Assembly: GCF_947493735.1 (NCBI RefSeq)
Contig: NZ_CANLSL010000019.1
Location: forward strand, 1-54,323
Length of the DNA: 54,323 bases
Direction of reading: 5' to 3'
Origin: an uncultured Acinetobacter sp.
GTDB lineage: Bacteria > Pseudomonadota > Gammaproteobacteria > Pseudomonadales > Moraxellaceae
The notes under the pieces were generated by a model. The model was not told where the DNA came from, did not search any database, and saw only the letters and a list, made by a program, of their open reading frames with translations. This document shows, in pieces, positions 16,965 through 26,485 of this stretch (position 1 is its first letter; the number at the start of each line of letters is the position of its first letter). Position numbers and translations under genes: made by a program.

Positions 16965-18302
16965 ATGCAAGTAACTTCTGAAGCGGTTTCGGGTGTTTCC
17001 CGTCGTTTAAATGTGTCAGTACCGAGCAGCCGTGTGAATGAGAAATTTGAAGCACGTATTCAACGTACTGCGAAAACTGTGAAGATGAACGGCTTTCGTC
17101 CAGGTAAAGTACCTGTGAATGTCGTTCGCCGTGAATATGGTGCGGGTATCTACCAAGAAGTTGTGAATGACATCATTCGTGACACTGTATTTGAAGCGAT
17201 CCAACAAGAAAAAATCAACGCTGTTGGTACGCCAAACATCGAAAAAGTAGAAAACAAAGACGATGCGTTGGTCTATGAAGCGACTGTTGAAGTGTATCCA
17301 GAAGTGGAAGTCGCTGGTTTTGATGGCTTGGAAATCGAGCGCAAAACAGCTGAAGTCAAAGATGCTGACGTCGACGTCATGATCGAAAACTTGCAAAAGC
17401 AACGTCAAACTTGGGCTGAAACCAAAGGTATGGCGAAAAAAGACATGCAAGTGACTTTCGACTTTGAAGGTTCAATCGACGGTGAGAAGTTCGACGGTGG
17501 TTCTGCTGAAGACTACACGCTTGTACTTGGTTCAGGTCAAATGATTCCAGGCTTTGAAGATGGCATCGTTGGCATGAAGAAAGGCGAAGAGAAAGTCATT
17601 GATGTGACTTTCCCGGAAGACTATCAAGCTGAAAATCTTGCGGGTAAAGCTGCACAGTTCAAAATCAACGTTAAAAAAATTGAAAAGTCTAAACTTCCAG
17701 AAATCGACAAAGAATTCTTAGAAGTATTCGGTCTGTCTGAAGAAGATGGCGTAGAAAAATTAAAAGCTGACGTTCGCAAAAATATGGAACGTGAAGTGAA
17801 AAATGGTCTACGTAGCCAAGTGAAACAAGCTGCATTTGATGCACTTGTTGCTGCCAATGATATCGAAGTGCCTGCTTCTATGGTTGCACAAGAAATTGAC
17901 CGTCAACGTCAACAGATGGTTCAACAGTTTACACAGCAGTTTGGTGCGCAAGGTGCGAAAGCATTTGATTCTAGCGTGTTGCCAGATGATTTGTTTAAAG
18001 ACCAAGCAGAGCGTTCTGTGAAGTTAGGCGTATTGATTTCTAAAGTATTGCAAGATGCAAAACTTGAAGTAGATCAAGCTCGTGTAACAGCGTTCATCGA
18101 AGATATGGCGTCTTCTTATGAAGATCCATCAGAAGTGATTGAATACTTCACCACTGACAAGCAACAACGTGCGCAAATCGAAGCGGTTGTTCTTGAAGAT
18201 CAAGTGGTTGATCACATTTTGCAAGGTGCAAAAGTGTCTGAAACTGAAGTGTCTTATCAAGAATTGTTGAAAGAACAGCAAGCACGTCAACAACAAGGTT
18301 AA
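16965..18302 (+). CDS. tig: Trigger factor, ribosome-associated chaperone and prolyl isomerase
   Basis: Trigger factor binds near the ribosome exit tunnel and folds new proteins. The N-terminal ribosome-binding domain carries GFRPGKVP (signature around F43-R44). The central FKBP-type domain has [17 protein letters not shown] and [16 protein letters not shown] (about 155-235). A helical C-terminal substrate cradle follows. I use the ATG at 16965 because GAGG lies 7 bases before it and [15 protein letters not shown] is the family start. The upstream in-frame ATG (16938) lacks this. That gives 445 residues, a normal length. Confidence 0.97.
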   Translation: MQVTSEAVSGVSRRLNVSVPSSRVNEKFEARIQRTAKTVKMNGFRPGKVPVNVVRREYGAGIYQEVVNDIIRDTVFEAIQQEKINAVGTPNIEKVENKDDALVYEATVEVYPEVEVAGFDGLEIERKTAEVKDADVDVMIENLQKQRQTWAETKGMAKKDMQVTFDFEGSIDGEKFDGGSAEDYTLVLGSGQMIPGFEDGIVGMKKGEEKVIDVTFPEDYQAENLAGKAAQFKINVKKIEKSKLPEIDKEFLEVFGLSEEDGVEKLKADVRKNMEREVKNGLRSQVKQAAFDALVAANDIEVPASMVAQEIDRQRQQMVQQFTQQFGAQGAKAFDSSVLPDDLFKDQAERSVKLGVLISKVLQDAKLEVDQARVTAFIEDMASSYEDPSEVIEYFTTDKQQRAQIEAVVLEDQVVDHILQGAKVSETEVSYQELLKEQQARQQQG

Positions 18303-18347
18303 TGATCTTGCTTCACTTGGCATCTGTTGAGTGAAGTATGTTGATGT

Positions 18348-18380
18348 AAAAAACCAAGTGATTTATCACTTGGTTTTTTT
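18348..18380. terminator. Bidirectional terminator between tig and hyi
   Basis: AAAAAACCAAGTG and CACTTGGTTTTTT form a long perfect stem around ATTTAT. A runs on the left and T runs on the right make it usable in both directions, which suits its place between two convergent genes. Confidence 0.9.
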
Positions 18381-18434
18381 ATGTCTATCGTTTTATTTAA
18401 AAAGCTGAATTGCAGGCTATACAATTTAAACGCA

Positions 18435-19211
18435 TCAAATATATGCTTTTAACCAGTCAAAACTATCCTCTGAGTTTTGGCTTGGCTTATATTCTGCGGC
18501 ACAGTAGCCAAGATAATGACTATTTTGAATCCAATCAAAAAACTCGGCGAAATTGATATTGCCAGTGAATGGCTCATGTCGATGTGGATAGTCTGCAAAT
18601 TGAATATGACCAATGACATCAATATTTTCTTGTAAGGTGCTGAGTAAGTCCTCACCCATCATTGCCATATGATAGCAGTCATATTGCAGACGAAGTGCAG
18701 GGTGTTGTACAGCCTCAAGCATTTCCTGAGCTTGCGCAATATTTTGAATTAAAAAGCGTGGCATATCTGTGCCGTTGATCATCTCAATCACAGGGCTAAT
18801 ATCCGCACTCTGAAAGAGATCACAGGCAAATTTCAAATTGTTGGCAAAGGTTTGTAAGCAAGGGAGTAGGTCTGCATCAATCGGCTGTTTCCCTGCCAAA
18901 ATATTCACCGTTGGGACGTGTAGTGCAGTTGTATATTCAATGGCGAGTTGTACCGCTTTTTCAAACTCATACTCACAACCAGGTACACAGGCTAAGCCGT
19001 CACCACCTTGCATCAAGTCACCCGCAGGCACATTGATCAGCACCAAATCGAGTTCATGCCGATCCAATTCATCTTGAATCTGCGTAATACTGAGTTCATA
19101 GGGAAATTGAATTTCGACAGCACGAAAGCCTTGTGCTTTGGCGAGGGCAAAGCGTTCAATCAAGGGCACTTCGTGAAAGATTAAGGAAAGATTGACCGCA
19201 AGATTAAGCAT
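18435..19211 (-). CDS. Hydroxypyruvate isomerase-family protein
   Basis: This 258-residue xylose-isomerase-like TIM barrel resembles Hyi/OtnI: LAVNLSLIFHEVPLIERFALAKAQGF (3-28), VEIQFPYE, then PVIEMING, LQYDCYHMAMMGEDL and GHIQFADYPHRHEP. The last motifs hold the Glu, Asp, His and Gln residues that bind metal in the family. Hyi interconverts hydroxypyruvate and tartronate semialdehyde. It starts 10 bases after a tartronate-semialdehyde-reductase-like gene, its normal metabolic partner. The exact substrate is unproven, and OtnI (2-oxo-tetronate isomerase) is an alternative. Confidence 0.85.
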   Translation of the reverse strand: MLNLAVNLSLIFHEVPLIERFALAKAQGFRAVEIQFPYELSITQIQDELDRHELDLVLINVPAGDLMQGGDGLACVPGCEYEFEKAVQLAIEYTTALHVPTVNILAGKQPIDADLLPCLQTFANNLKFACDLFQSADISPVIEMINGTDMPRFLIQNIAQAQEMLEAVQHPALRLQYDCYHMAMMGEDLLSTLQENIDVIGHIQFADYPHRHEPFTGNINFAEFFDWIQNSHYLGYCAAEYKPSQNSEDSFDWLKAYI

Positions 19212-19221
19212 CGAAAGTCTC

Positions 19222-20097
19222 CTAAATCTCCATGTTGATATTTAATATTATGCTCGAAAGGTCGTGTTCTGCAAAGCCATTTTGTTGATGTTGTTGTAAT
19301 TGTGCTAAAGCGTGACTTGCCACAGGAATATTTAAGCCCAGATCTTTTGCTAAAGTTGTGGCGTTATTTAAGTCTTTGGCAAGGGTTTGCACTTTCCATT
19401 GGACAGGCTCAAAACATTGACTTGCCATACGTGGCGCAAGTATTTGAAATGGTTTGGAGTCGGCAAATCCGCCTGCAAGTGCAGGTGCAAGTAGATTGGC
19501 ATCGACTCCTGCCTGCTGTGCGAGTGCGACCGCTTCGGCGATGAGTGTGCTATTCGCTGCGACGATGAGTTGGTTGCAAATCTTAGTCGCCTGACCTGTA
19601 CCAACACCACCCATACACGTCACACGTGCAGATAGTGGCGCATAGACTGGTCCAAGAGCGTTTATTAGAGTCGCATAACCACCTGCAAAAATCACTAAAC
19701 TGCCTTGCTCTGCACCTACGGTACCACCAGACACAGGAGAATCAATCCAAGTCACATTTTTGTTTGCAACTTGCGTTGATAGGGCGTGTGTTTGTGACAC
19801 AGACAGGCTAGAAAAATCAATAATGATTTGTCCAGTTTGCAGATTTGGCATGAGCTGATCAACCACTGCTTGTACAGCATGATCATCAGCGAGGCAAAGC
19901 ATGATAATTGGATAATCAGTGATTTTTTGCAGGTCTAAAACAGTTGCGCCATGAGCGATGACCTCATCGCATGCACTTGCGGTACGGTTCCACACAGCCA
20001 CAGTAAAGTTCGCATCAAGTAAGCGTTTGCTCATGCGAGTGCCCATCAAACCCATGCCGAGAAAAGCGATAGCGGATTCAGTGGAAAACTGTGGCAT
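19222..20097 (-). CDS. 2-hydroxy-3-oxopropionate (tartronate semialdehyde) reductase-like
   Basis: This 291-residue beta-hydroxyacid dehydrogenase has the N-terminal dinucleotide loop FLGMGLMGTRMSKRLL (12-27). It also has the substrate motif DSPVSGGTVGAEQGSL and the catalytic Lys in GTGQATKICNQL. Family members are GlxR/GarR, 3-hydroxyisobutyrate dehydrogenase and related enzymes. The adjacent hyi-like gene favours tartronate semialdehyde reduction to glycerate. No glyoxylate carboligase gene (gcl) lies nearby, so the route that feeds this pair is not evident. It lies 35 bases after the crotonase gene. Confidence 0.82.
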   Translation of the reverse strand: MPQFSTESAIAFLGMGLMGTRMSKRLLDANFTVAVWNRTASACDEVIAHGATVLDLQKITDYPIIMLCLADDHAVQAVVDQLMPNLQTGQIIIDFSSLSVSQTHALSTQVANKNVTWIDSPVSGGTVGAEQGSLVIFAGGYATLINALGPVYAPLSARVTCMGGVGTGQATKICNQLIVAANSTLIAEAVALAQQAGVDANLLAPALAGGFADSKPFQILAPRMASQCFEPVQWKVQTLAKDLNNATTLAKDLGLNIPVASHALAQLQQHQQNGFAEHDLSSIILNINMEI

Positions 20098-20132
20098 ACA
20101 TACAACCTTATATTTTAACGGTGATGAGCAGA

Positions 20133-20927
20133 TTAACCATTATATTGACGTGGTGCAAAATCAGTTTCAGGATGTTTATCTTTTTTACGTGCGATTTTAC
20201 TGTTTTTACCTGCGATGAGGCGGAATTGCCAAATCTTTTCCAAACGTAATGCTTTGCTTGGTTGGTGTTCCATTGCATCAAGTACACGTTTTGCAGCAAG
20301 CAGTGCGTCAGGTGAGCGTTGAATCAGCTCTTCAGCTAAGGCTTGTGCTTTGATCATTGGGTCGTCATCGAGATGAGTGACTAAGCCGATGTCTTTGGCG
20401 TATGCACCGTCGAAAATACGTGCGGTGAGGGTCAGTTCTTTAGCGAGGTCTAAACCAATTAAGCCTTTGAGTGAACGTGTTAAGCCCATATCAGGCACGA
20501 GTCCCCAACGACTTTCCATGATTGACATTTGTGTATTCGGGTGGGCGATACGAATATCCGATGCGAGTGCCAATTGCATGCCTGCACCAAAGCAATAGCC
20601 TTGAATTGCACTAATCACTGGAACAGGCATGCTTTGCCAAATGAGAAATGCTTTTTGGAATAGACTTTGACCCGGTTTAATGAGTTCCCATGCGGCAAAT
20701 AGGCGATTTTTTGGATTATTCAAATCACTCAGATCAATCCCAGCACTAAAGACATTTGCTTCACCAGTGAGAATAATACAGCGAATTTTTTTATTCTTTT
20801 TTAATGATTTTGCGGTATCGACAAGGGCTTGTAATAGTGCAAAGGTCATTGCATTACGCTTTTCAGGGCGATTGAGTTTGACAGTTGCAATGCCTTGCGG
20901 ATTAATGTCTACGCTCAGTAAAGACAT
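20133..20927 (-). CDS. Crotonase-family (enoyl-CoA hydratase/isomerase) protein
   Basis: This 264-residue crotonase has the N-terminal LNRPEKRNAM, the oxyanion-hole loop CIILTGEANVFSAGIDLSDL, and the second loop IQGYCFGAGMQLALASDIRIA. These are followed by ESRWGLVPDMG, with the Glu expected of a general acid, and an Asp further on. These residues support an active hydratase or isomerase. The acyl-CoA substrate is unknown. It is the first gene of a run with the reductase and isomerase. Whether it works with them is unclear. Confidence 0.88.
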   Translation of the reverse strand: MSLLSVDINPQGIATVKLNRPEKRNAMTFALLQALVDTAKSLKKNKKIRCIILTGEANVFSAGIDLSDLNNPKNRLFAAWELIKPGQSLFQKAFLIWQSMPVPVISAIQGYCFGAGMQLALASDIRIAHPNTQMSIMESRWGLVPDMGLTRSLKGLIGLDLAKELTLTARIFDGAYAKDIGLVTHLDDDPMIKAQALAEELIQRSPDALLAAKRVLDAMEHQPSKALRLEKIWQFRLIAGKNSKIARKKDKHPETDFAPRQYNG

Positions 20928-21019
20928 GGGGAATTCCTTTGATTGTTTTTGAGATTGCTACGAATCATAGCATGTCGGTATTTCCGTCAGTGCATAAGAA
21001 ATTGACGCTAAGTTCACTA

Positions 21020-21161
21020 GATAAGCTCGAAAAATCATCTGCGTAGACAAATTTCTACGTTGCTCCTTGCTCGCAATCCTCATGTACCACATGTACACTG
21101 CGGTTGCTGTGCGAGGTGCGCCTTGAAATTTATACTACTCGCTAGATTTTTCGAGGTTATC
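21020..21161. repeat. Long imperfect palindrome, non-coding
   Basis: Outer arms GATAAgCTCGAAAAATC (from 21020) and its near-exact inverse GATTTTTCGAGgTTATC (to 21161) enclose further inverse pairs: AAATTT/AAATTT, GCAATCCTCATGTA/TACACTGCGGTTGC, and a CATGTACCACATG centre. The whole 142 bases can fold into one long hairpin. It lies in the 281-base gap between gacS and the crotonase gene, which holds no coding frame. It looks like a dispersed palindromic (REP/MITE-like) element, but no second copy occurs in this window. Confidence 0.75.
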
Positions 21162-21208
21162 TTCACTAGAAATCACATTCTCTATAATTTTCATTCTACT
21201 GGTGAAAA

Positions 21209-24124
21209 TTATTCAGCTAAATATTCCTGTGCAGCTAGTCGAACGTGCGCCATCGCTTCAAGTAAGACTTTATAACGTTGCAACACCTGTTCAATAAAGT
21301 CGTCGTCGGCAGGGCGTTGCTCTTTGCGTAGTGTGGATACGAATTGTTCAAATTCACCAGTGAGCTTTTGCAACTGTGGCGTACCGACATAACGTGTTGC
21401 GCCATAGATGCGGTGAAGATTTTGCTCAAGCTGCGGAAAGTCTTCGAGCTCGATCAGTTGTTGCATCTCATGCTGTTCTTCATCAAAGCTATCAATAAGC
21501 ATACGTAGTAAATCTTTGGCAAGATCAGCTTTATTGGCAGCAAGTTGTAGGCTTAAATTCCAGTCCAAGATGATGTCATCTGCATGATGTTTAATCTGCG
21601 ATTGAGATGAAGTATTCGCTGTATGTACAGTGCTTTCAGCATTTGATAATGCGTTGTTAGCTGGGATGTTATTTAGGCTGTTATTCAAACTATTATTTAA
21701 GGTGTTATTCAAATTACTATTTGCAAAACCGTCCATTGTTTGAAGATTTTCAGCTTTTGTCCATGTGGCTAAAATTTGAATCAGTTGTTCAAGCTGGATC
21801 GGCTTAGTCACATAGTCATTAAAGCCTGCGTGCATCAGATTTTCTTTTTCATCTGACATGGCATGTGCCGTCAGCGCAATGATGGGTAGTTGATTCGTCT
21901 GTGTTGCATGATGTTCCATGCCACGAATTGCTTGCGTAGTTTCAGGGCCTGACATGACGGGCATCTGAATATCCATAAAGACCAAATCAAAAAGTGGCTG
22001 ATTTTTATCAAGTCGTTCTTTGATACGATTTAATGCAGTTTGACCATTAAGTGCGGTGGTGACTTCAACATTCAACTCATTCAGTAGCGCTTCTAAAACT
22101 ACAAGATTTGGCAAATGATCATCAACAGCAAGCACATGTAAGCCTTGTCCATTAAAAATAGGATTGCTCACGGTCTGCGTCTGATTAAAGAATAATTTGA
22201 TCAGATTCTGACGACTCAGCGGTTGATTGAGTGCGATCGCATGATGGGTCTGCAAGACTTGCGGATCAAGTAGCATTTGATAGCCATAAATCGCCAAATT
22301 GCCTTGATAGCGTGTACGAATCTCTTGTAACAAGGCATCCAAATCACCCGAATGATCGACGATCACCCATGCTTTTTCACCGAGTTCATTAAACTGTTTT
22401 AAACGGCTAAACAAGTCCAAAATCGAGCTCGATTCATGATGCTGTGCGTCATAGTCTTCGAGATATTGTTTTAAAATATTTGCAGTCGCAGGGTGGGCGA
22501 TGTGGCTGAGCACATTGAACTGTGCCATAGAAGTGCTAAGTTCAGGTTGATCATTTGGCAGATCAAACTGTACATTAAACCAAAAGGTTGCGCCTTTTTC
22601 TGTGGGATTGCGTTCTTGATTGTCCTCAAAACCAATCTGACCGTGCATGAGTTGTACCAATTGTTTTGAGATAGCAAGTCCAAGTCCTGTACCACCAAAT
22701 TGACGTGTGACCGAGGTATCACCCTGACTAAATGAGGCAAATAATTTATTACGATCAGTCCCATTCAAGCCAATACCGCTATCTTGTACAGTACAGTGCA
22801 TGGTAATACGGTTGGCTTCTTGGCGCTCAAGTCGTGTGCGGACAATAATGTCACCTTCAGGCGTGAATTTAATCGCATTCGACACGAGATTGGTCAAGAC
22901 TTGTTTGAAGCGAAGTGCATCGCCACAGACTTGAAATGGCAAGTCATGATCATAATAAATCGCCATGTCGATTTGTTTTTCAGAAGCGAGTGGGGAGAGC
23001 ATATCCATCACATCAAAAATCGCTTCTTCCAAATTGAAATTAGCCACTTCAAGCTCAAGTTTCCCTGCATCAATTTTAGAAAAATCAAGCACATCATTGA
23101 TCAATGCCAAAAGATGTGCAGAGGATTTACGAATGGTTTGTACATACATTTGGTTTTCATCATTAAGCTGACCACGGCGCAGCATCAGGTGAATAAAACC
23201 GTCAATGCTGTTCAGTGGCGTACGTAGTTCATGACTGATATTGGCAAGGAAAACCGATTTAGATTGATTGGCAGAGATCGCTTGGTCACGTGCTTTTTTA
23301 TAAGTAATGTTTTGCACTTCTAGAGTGTCTAAGGTTTTACGCAAATCATCTTCAGTTTGTTCGGTATGTTCTTTGAGCTCTAAAAAACTAAAGTTCAAAC
23401 GGCGCAATAAGGTCGCAATGTCTTTTTGAAGTAATGCCAACTCACCTGTGGAGTTGGTTTGAAAGCTTTTACCCAAGCTGTCTGCATTCATCCGTTGCAA
23501 CTGCAAACGAATCTCGTACATCGGCGCAATCCAACGTCGTGCGTAAAAATTCAAACATAACAAGAGCAATAATAAAGTCAACAATCCAGTCACGACCAAT
23601 ACCAACCACACACGATATTTGGCAAGGGTTAGCGGTTTGTTGTCCATCTCGATCATCAGCCACACAGGACCTTGCTCAGCATCGCCGATCCGCATGCCAT
23701 AGATATGATTTTGACCATTATCAATAGGGCCGAAGAAATTAATATTCACTGGAAAATTTGGCCAATCACGTTGATTGCGATGACCAACACTCAGGTGAGT
23801 TTGCCCATGTATATCGACCAAAGCGGTACGAATAACCTCAGGTTCATTGAGAATATATTGCAGGATGTGTTGCGCTTCTGCTCGGCGACGAATATTGCTT
23901 TTATCGAGTTTGAGTAAGATGGATGCAGTTTTGTGATAGCGTGTCAAAACCGCAGATGCAGCGGTGATTTGCTGAGTTTGCATAGAGCGAGAAGTTTCTT
24001 GCAAGACTAAAAAAGTACCTGCCAGCGACAAGATCATGATCGGCACAAAAATCAGTGCAATTAACTGTCCATAGGCATTACTAATTTTAAATCGGTGCCA
24101 AAAGCTTTCTGATCTTCGCTGCAT
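21209..24124 (-). CDS. gacS: Hybrid sensor histidine kinase GacS/BarA
   Basis: This 971-residue tripartite kinase has two transmembrane helices (about 20-42 and 172-194) flanking a periplasmic sensor, then HAMP. HisKA has H298 (NISHELRTPL). HATPase_c has N416, DSGIG and GGTGLGL. A degenerate receiver follows, then a true receiver with D718 (VFMDIQMPVM) and a C-terminal Hpt domain with H904 (LHRIYGATRYVG). It would phosphorylate a GacA/UvrY-type regulator, which is not in this window. The gacS-cysM-rlmD-relA order is conserved in related bacteria. The linker before Hpt contains an Asn/Leu tandem repeat. Confidence 0.95.
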   Translation of the reverse strand: MQRRSESFWHRFKISNAYGQLIALIFVPIMILSLAGTFLVLQETSRSMQTQQITAASAVLTRYHKTASILLKLDKSNIRRRAEAQHILQYILNEPEVIRTALVDIHGQTHLSVGHRNQRDWPNFPVNINFFGPIDNGQNHIYGMRIGDAEQGPVWLMIEMDNKPLTLAKYRVWLVLVVTGLLTLLLLLLCLNFYARRWIAPMYEIRLQLQRMNADSLGKSFQTNSTGELALLQKDIATLLRRLNFSFLELKEHTEQTEDDLRKTLDTLEVQNITYKKARDQAISANQSKSVFLANISHELRTPLNSIDGFIHLMLRRGQLNDENQMYVQTIRKSSAHLLALINDVLDFSKIDAGKLELEVANFNLEEAIFDVMDMLSPLASEKQIDMAIYYDHDLPFQVCGDALRFKQVLTNLVSNAIKFTPEGDIIVRTRLERQEANRITMHCTVQDSGIGLNGTDRNKLFASFSQGDTSVTRQFGGTGLGLAISKQLVQLMHGQIGFEDNQERNPTEKGATFWFNVQFDLPNDQPELSTSMAQFNVLSHIAHPATANILKQYLEDYDAQHHESSSILDLFSRLKQFNELGEKAWVIVDHSGDLDALLQEIRTRYQGNLAIYGYQMLLDPQVLQTHHAIALNQPLSRQNLIKLFFNQTQTVSNPIFNGQGLHVLAVDDHLPNLVVLEALLNELNVEVTTALNGQTALNRIKERLDKNQPLFDLVFMDIQMPVMSGPETTQAIRGMEHHATQTNQLPIIALTAHAMSDEKENLMHAGFNDYVTKPIQLEQLIQILATWTKAENLQTMDGFANSNLNNTLNNSLNNSLNNIPANNALSNAESTVHTANTSSQSQIKHHADDIILDWNLSLQLAANKADLAKDLLRMLIDSFDEEQHEMQQLIELEDFPQLEQNLHRIYGATRYVGTPQLQKLTGEFEQFVSTLRKEQRPADDDFIEQVLQRYKVLLEAMAHVRLAAQEYLAE
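21669..21716 (-). repeat. In-frame 12-bp tandem repeat in gacS
   Basis: Four 12-base units (TTATTTAGGCTG, TTATTCAAACTA, TTATTTAAGGTG, TTATTCAAATTA) encode LNN-x repeats in the linker between the receiver and Hpt domains. Changes in copy number would keep the frame and alter linker length. Confidence 0.8.
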
Positions 24125-24310
24125 CGCAAATCGTCGTAAAAAAATTATGATTGTGTACGGATATTAGCATGCTTTAAATAATAGTCATTGCATTTTGCAA
24201 TTCACTTCGCAAGACTTTTGCGAAACATTACACAGAGATACAGATGCAAAATTTGGACTTTTTGACTACAATAAGCCTCTAAATTTTATATTTCTAAATA
24301 AGTTTTTATT

Positions 24311-25273
24311 ATGAGCAATCAGCCTTCGAATTCTGCTTTGAATCCAGTTTCAGCACTGTTTAATAACGATGAATTTACCCTCGATCATTTTGTCGGTGGT
24401 ACGCCATTGGTGCTTTTGAAGCGACTGAATAAAAGTCATGTGACTGTATTGGCGAAGCTTGAAGGCAACAATCCTGCGGGTTCAGTTAAAGATCGTCCTG
24501 CCTATAACATGATCATGCAAGCGGAAAAGCGTGGCGAAATCAAACCAGGTGACACTTTGATCGAAGCGACTAGTGGCAATACAGGCATTGCTTTGGCGAT
24601 GGTGGCTGCGATGCGTGGCTACAAGATGAAGCTGATCATGCCTGACAATATGAGCCAAGAACGTAAAGATGCCATGATTGCCTATGGCGCTGAGCTGATC
24701 GAAGTGACCAAAGCGCAAGGCATGGAAGGTGCGCGTGATTTGGCGCTACAAATGCAAGCCGAAGGCAAAGGCAGGGTGCTCAATCAATTTGGCAATCCTG
24801 ATAATGTCGATGCGCACTATCGCACCACAGGGCCAGAGATCTGGAATGCGACGCAAGGCAAAATCACTCATTTTGTCAGCTCAATGGGCACCACTGGTAC
24901 GATCATGGGCGTGTCGAAATATCTCAAAGAACAAAATCCTGAGATTCAAATTATTGGTTTACAACCGTCAGAGGGTTCTTCGATCGCTGGTATTCGTCGT
25001 TGGCCGCAGGAATATTTACCGACGATTTTTGATGCACGTCGTGTCGATCAAGTCATGGATGTCGATCAAAAAGATGCCGAAGTGACTATGCGTCGCCTTG
25101 CTCGTGAAGAGGGCATTAGTGCAGGGACATCATCAGGTGGTGCGGTGTGGGCGTCACTACAAATCGCTGAGCAAATTGCCAATGAAAATCCTGAAGCGGT
25201 GATCGTATGTATTATCTGTGATCGTGGTGACCGTTACTTATCGACAGGACTATTCTCCCAAAAAGATGACTAA
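24311..25273 (+). CDS. cysM: Cysteine synthase B (O-acetylserine sulfhydrylase)
   Basis: CysM is a PLP enzyme that makes cysteine from O-acetylserine and sulfide or thiosulfate. The PLP lysine is K60 in NPAGSVKDRPA. The substrate loop is ATSGNTGIALA, and the phosphate-binding loop is SSMGTTGTIMG. The 320 residues are slightly above the usual 290-300 because of about 25 extra N-terminal residues. CysM (rather than CysK) is favoured by the sequence around WPQEYLP and by the conserved position next to gacS and rlmD. It diverges from gacS across a 186-base promoter region. Confidence 0.93.
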   Translation: MSNQPSNSALNPVSALFNNDEFTLDHFVGGTPLVLLKRLNKSHVTVLAKLEGNNPAGSVKDRPAYNMIMQAEKRGEIKPGDTLIEATSGNTGIALAMVAAMRGYKMKLIMPDNMSQERKDAMIAYGAELIEVTKAQGMEGARDLALQMQAEGKGRVLNQFGNPDNVDAHYRTTGPEIWNATQGKITHFVSSMGTTGTIMGVSKYLKEQNPEIQIIGLQPSEGSSIAGIRRWPQEYLPTIFDARRVDQVMDVDQKDAEVTMRRLAREEGISAGTSSGGAVWASLQIAEQIANENPEAVIVCIICDRGDRYLSTGLFSQKDD

Positions 25274-25306
25274 TTGATTGAATATTTCTAAAAAGGAAAA
25301 TCCAAA

Positions 25307-26119
25307 ATGATGTTTGGCAATCCTGTCTTGGTGTTTGATATAGAAACGGTGACTGCGCTGAAAGCAGGTCGCCAGCTCTATCAATTGGATTTATCTGATG
25401 ACGATGCCAACCAAGCCTTAGCTAAGATTCGCCGTCAAGAATCAGGCACGGATTTTCCACGATTGCCACTGCATGAGGTGGTGTGCATTTCGGGTGTATG
25501 GATTGATGAGGATAAATTTCAATTGTTTTCTTGGACCCAAGAACAGTACAGCGAAAAAGAAATTTTGCAGAAATTTATCTCGATTTTTAGCAAGAAATCA
25601 CCTGTTTTGGTCAGTTGGAATGGTGCGCAGTTTGATCTGCCTGTGATCATGTATCGTAGTTTGTATTACGGTTTGTCTGCGCCTGAGTTATTTGAACAGG
25701 GCGATTGGAATAGTCAAAAGCGTCATAATAATTACCAAAATCGCTACCATCCACGGCATACCGACCTGATGGATGTATTGGCGAGTTTTAATGTGCGTTA
25801 TGTGCAAAAGCTCGACGATGTGGCGCAAATCCTCGGTTACCCTGGTAAGCGTGGCATCTCAGGCTATCATGTGGCGGATTATGTGAAAAATGCACAATGG
25901 CTGAATCTGAGTAGTTATTGTGAAGGTGATGTGCTGAATACGTGGTTGGTGTACTTGCGGTGGATGTTACTTCGTGGCTTTATTCAGCAAGATCAACATC
26001 GCCAATGGATTGGACATACCATTCAATACTTAAATACGCAGTCGCAACATGCCGAATTTTTGGAAGATTGGCGTAAAAGCTCGCTAAGTAGTGAATTTAC
26101 AGCGCTGGATTTTGGTTGA
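25307..26119 (+). CDS. Predicted 3'-5' exonuclease (DNA polymerase B-like RNase H fold)
   Basis: This 270-residue protein has the DnaQ-like exonuclease layout: VFDIETVTA (motif I with D10 and E12), SWNGAQFDLPVIMYR (motif II) and EGDVLNTWLVYL (motif III). RYHPRHTDLMDVLASF lies between. It matches the family annotated as PolB-like predicted 3'-5' exonuclease. It starts 33 bases after cysM with an AAAGGAAA site, so it is probably co-transcribed. The role in repair or RNA processing is not known. Confidence 0.85.
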   Translation: MMFGNPVLVFDIETVTALKAGRQLYQLDLSDDDANQALAKIRRQESGTDFPRLPLHEVVCISGVWIDEDKFQLFSWTQEQYSEKEILQKFISIFSKKSPVLVSWNGAQFDLPVIMYRSLYYGLSAPELFEQGDWNSQKRHNNYQNRYHPRHTDLMDVLASFNVRYVQKLDDVAQILGYPGKRGISGYHVADYVKNAQWLNLSSYCEGDVLNTWLVYLRWMLLRGFIQQDQHRQWIGHTIQYLNTQSQHAEFLEDWRKSSLSSEFTALDFG

Positions 26120-26130
26120 TTTTTAAAAAG

Positions 26131-26328
26131 TTATTTATCGATATACATTAATAAGCATTTGTCACCTTTTTTACCTATAAGGCTAATTGGTAAACAGGTA
26201 TCTCCGCTATCAAATGATAAATGGACTCTTAAACTTTGGTCTTCAAATGTCTGTAACTCTTTAATTAGTTGAGAAATCGTCTTACCTTTATCAACCCATT
26301 CAGGCTTTTGATTGTTTGCTTTATTCAT
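26131..26328 (-). CDS. Hypothetical protein, 65 residues
   Basis: A small acidic-basic mixed protein without a recognised family. The sequence KTISQLIKELQTFEDQSLRVHLSFDSGDTCLP suggests a short helix followed by beta strands. AGGAG lies about 10 bases before the ATG. It is read opposite to its neighbours, convergent with the exonuclease gene, and ends 12 bases from it. It may be a real small gene, but coding evidence is limited to the open frame and the ribosome binding site. Confidence 0.55.
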   Translation of the reverse strand: MNKANNQKPEWVDKGKTISQLIKELQTFEDQSLRVHLSFDSGDTCLPISLIGKKGDKCLLMYIDK

Positions 26329-26485
26329 TGTTTTAAAACTCCTAAGAAGGTGGAATAGTTATTGGATTTATAACGCTTTCACTCGTTCAACATTTAAATA
26401 GTGCTTTCCCCACAACTTTTATATACTGTCATTATTAAGTTTCCAAAATTTTCACCGCACAAAGTCGGTGTATTGAGTATCCATT

